DNA from: B1SED10-75 sp964636865
GTDB taxonomy: Bacteria; Bacillota; Dethiobacteria; DTU022; PWGO01
DNA: 7,717 bases
Direction: 5' to 3'
NCBI GenBank assembly: GCA_964636865.1
Contig: CAZWVJ010000052.1
Coordinates: forward strand, 1 to 7,717
Of the stretch, positions 6,457 through 7,717 are shown piece by piece (positions within the stretch are counted from its first letter, which is position 1; each line of letters begins with the position of its first letter). The notes under the pieces are model-generated. The model searched no databases and was not told where the DNA came from. It saw only the letters and a list, made by a program, of their open reading frames with translations. The position numbers were made by a program, and so were the translations under genes.

Positions 6457-6558
6457 TCCTGCTTCGGTAGCCTGGCAATCATGGTTTCCCCAAGGAAACT
6501 TTAGACCCATGGCTTTGCGTACCCAACCTTTCGGATGGTTTGCCTTTATCGGTCAGGA
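6457..6558 (-). promoter_or_regulatory. cyclic di-GMP-I (GEMM-I) riboswitch
   Basis: The minus-strand RNA carries the class I hallmarks in order. GGCAAACC (6544 to 6537) is followed by a stem capped by a GAAA tetraloop (6532 to 6529), then GGG and ACGCAAAGCC, then GGGTCTAAAG leading into a GTTTCC-TTGG-GGAAAC hairpin (6499 to 6484), TTGCC, GG and CTACCGAAG. Outer arms TCCTG (6558 to 6554) and CAGGA (6461 to 6457) can close the domain. These elements match the known aptamer closely. Two small oddities are a U-U mismatch in the tetraloop stem and one extra U between GGG and ACGCAAAGCC. It lies about ten bases after the predicted transcription start and about 70 bases before the start codon of the acidic secreted protein. 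Whether c-di-GMP turns the gene on or off is not clear. Confidence 0.93.
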
Positions 6559-6574
6559 AACTGTTTGTATTTTC

Positions 6575-6603
6575 AGTATATTAAAACAATTTTCTTATGT
6601 CAA
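6575..6603 (-). promoter_or_regulatory. near-consensus sigma-A promoter of the riboswitch transcript
   Basis: TTGACA (6603 to 6598), 17-base spacer, TATACT (6580 to 6575): a perfect -35 and a 5/6 -10. The start would be near 6568, just ahead of the aptamer. The closeness to consensus suggests high basal transcription with control left to the riboswitch. Confidence 0.88.
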
Positions 6604-6612
6604 TAGCTTCAT

Positions 6613-6637
6613 AAATTTTTTGTTAAAAAAATTTTTT
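6613..6637 (-). promoter_or_regulatory. A/T tract, possible UP element
   Basis: Upstream of the -35, the minus strand has an A run, a T run, AAC and another A run, similar to the UP-element consensus bound by the RNA polymerase alpha subunit. It is about 7-8 bases further upstream than the classic position. The same bases form a 9-base A/T-only inverted repeat (6613-6621, 6626-6634), which might instead help end the upstream gene. Confidence 0.4.
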
Positions 6638-6648
6638 AGAGTTTATAA

Positions 6649-7596
6649 TTACTGATCCTCTACCGCTAAATTGGGGGCCCAAATAATGGCTCCAATTTCT
6701 AATACGTTTCTTTGCTCCGGTGGTCCCCCGGTACGCCCTCCAGATAACACCAATTCCAGATCTGCTCCGGAAATATCTTCCAGGTCCTCAGGTTCAAATT
6801 TATACGTATAAACCTCTCCCTCAGGAGCATCCACATCAACATTTTCTGCCAGGGTTTTTATTAATACTCCATCCTGATAAAGTTCAATGCTGAATCTGGG
6901 GATTCTATCACTATTGTCGGTTCTTCTAAGCAAGAAATGTAGAGTTTGAGTTTCCTCAAGAACTGCGGCAGGCTCATCCATCTCGACCCTTAGTTCACTG
7001 TTAGGCATACCTATATTTCCCTCGTACCATTCTTCATAAGCTTCCTCGCTTGCCGGGTCATGTTTTAAATATTCAATATTTCCTTGTAGGTTTTGGACGT
7101 TTACCTCTTCCTTGGGATATAAAAACTCCTTCATGTCCATTTCAAATTCAATTTTTTTACCTTCACCGTCCACAGTAAATTCACCCCTATAATCTGCATA
7201 GCCGCCTGCTTTAGCAGTGAACCAATAATCTCCATCCGGCAACTCTTTAACGGCCTGGCCGTTTTCTAATTGTATTTTACTACCCACTTCCTCATTATGT
7301 TCTGCATCAGCATAAACTTGAACTGCAGCGCTTATATCTTCCACTTCAAAACTTACTGCATAATAATCCTCAACTGGTTGAGTTTCTGGGATATCTTCAT
7401 CATTACTCCGTAAAAAATAAAACAAAGCCCCCGCTATTAATAAAACAACTACAACCGAAATAATTAGTATTAGAGGCCAATTTCTTTTTTTGCTGTTTTT
7501 CCCCGCCGTTTTTTCTGTTTGCTGTGAATCTCCACAATTTGGGCAGAAGTTATGCCCTACTTCTACCTGGGCACCACAATTTTTACAAACAGGCAT
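6649..7596 (-). CDS. zinc-ribbon membrane-anchored protein with extracytoplasmic PEGA-like region
   Basis: A 315-residue single-pass membrane protein. The N-terminus is a zinc ribbon (C4, C7, C18, C21; CKNC and CPNC knuckles), then a Lys/Arg-rich linker and one hydrophobic helix (41-62), so the ribbon is cytoplasmic and the rest outside. Residues about 78-155 look like a PEGA-type beta-sandwich, with VQVYAD, a DGDYWFTAKAGGY core and alternating hydrophobic strands. Residues about 195-310 form a second beta-rich region (LRVEM, LHFLLRRT, FSIELYQDGVL, VLEIGAIIW) of no family I can name. The two cytoplasmic CxxC pairs and an external binding-type region suggest an envelope sensor or scaffold, but no enzyme domain is present. 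ATG 7596 is chosen because GAGGAG lies nine bases before it; the upstream ATG at 7632 would add 12 residues without a properly placed ribosome site. Confidence 0.82.
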   Translation of the reverse strand: MPVCKNCGAQVEVGHNFCPNCGDSQQTEKTAGKNSKKRNWPLILIISVVVVLLIAGALFYFLRSNDEDIPETQPVEDYYAVSFEVEDISAAVQVYADAEHNEEVGSKIQLENGQAVKELPDGDYWFTAKAGGYADYRGEFTVDGEGKKIEFEMDMKEFLYPKEEVNVQNLQGNIEYLKHDPASEEAYEEWYEGNIGMPNSELRVEMDEPAAVLEETQTLHFLLRRTDNSDRIPRFSIELYQDGVLIKTLAENVDVDAPEGEVYTYKFEPEDLEDISGADLELVLSGGRTGGPPEQRNVLEIGAIIWAPNLAVEDQ

Positions 7597-7605
7597 TATT
7601 TCACT

Positions 7606-7611
7606 CTCCTC
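7606..7611 (-). promoter_or_regulatory. ribosome site fixing the zinc-ribbon protein start
   Basis: GAGGAG on the minus strand, nine bases before ATG 7596. It makes the protein begin MPVCKNC, as zinc-ribbon proteins typically do, rather than at ATG 7632. Confidence 0.7.
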
Positions 7612-7646
7612 GAAAGACATATGCGTTTTCATCCTCGCTTGCCGTA

Positions 7647-7675
7647 ATTATAGCACCCGGTAACACTTTCTTCAA
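7647..7675 (-). promoter_or_regulatory. promoter of the zinc-ribbon protein gene
   Basis: TTGAAG (7675 to 7670), 17-base spacer and TATAAT (7652 to 7647), with TG one base before it (extended -10). The -35 is 4/6. Transcription would begin near 7640, giving a leader of about 45 bases. The remaining bases to 7717 hold nothing I can name. Confidence 0.75.
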
Positions 7676-7717
7676 TGTGGCAAAATTTAAAAAAGCCTGA
7701 TAAGCACAATACACCGG

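Noticed and set aside
7597..7632. Start of the zinc-ribbon protein at ATG 7632
   Set aside because: The purine-rich GAGG is directly against that ATG, with no spacing, while ATG 7596 has GAGGAG at nine bases and gives the typical short lead into the zinc knuckle.

Overview
The window reads as the chromosome of an AT-rich, anaerobic Clostridia-type Bacillota. The evidence is AGGAGG-type ribosome sites, sigma-A-like promoters, a clostridial-style RlmN, a DUF362 protein with two [4Fe-4S] clusters, a full-length CinA and a c-di-GMP-I riboswitch. I cannot name the genus. No tRNA, rRNA, CRISPR array, insertion sequence or phage gene was seen.

Left part (1-4071): a plus-strand gene for a stand-alone PurL/AIR-synthase-like protein with an unusual cysteine set is followed convergently by a small one-helix membrane protein on the minus strand. 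An AT-rich divergent promoter region then leads to a plus-strand pair, a DUF362/ferredoxin protein and, 35 bases later, rlmN (a radical-SAM rRNA/tRNA methyltransferase). This is probably one transcript carrying two Fe-S proteins.

Middle (4072-5843): cinA runs on the minus strand, convergent with rlmN. It is preceded by about 350 bases without an obvious gene, which hold small inverted repeats, a possible mini-ORF and the strong intrinsic terminator of the next minus-strand gene.

Right part (5844-7717): this is the most interesting section. A minus-strand unit has a near-consensus promoter, an A/T tract, a c-di-GMP-I riboswitch, a strong ribosome site and a gene for a small secreted Asp/Glu/Asn/Gly-rich protein. 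That gene is interrupted by a 100-N assembly gap flanked by two identical 55-base copies. Overlapping the copies restores one continuous 129-residue reading frame with a sensible C-terminus, whereas reading through the Ns gives a false frame. The real gene may hold one copy or a longer tandem array. Upstream lies a membrane protein (zinc ribbon, one helix, two external beta-rich regions) with its own strong promoter. The inferred theme is a surface or secreted product switched by cyclic di-GMP, next to an envelope protein of unknown role.
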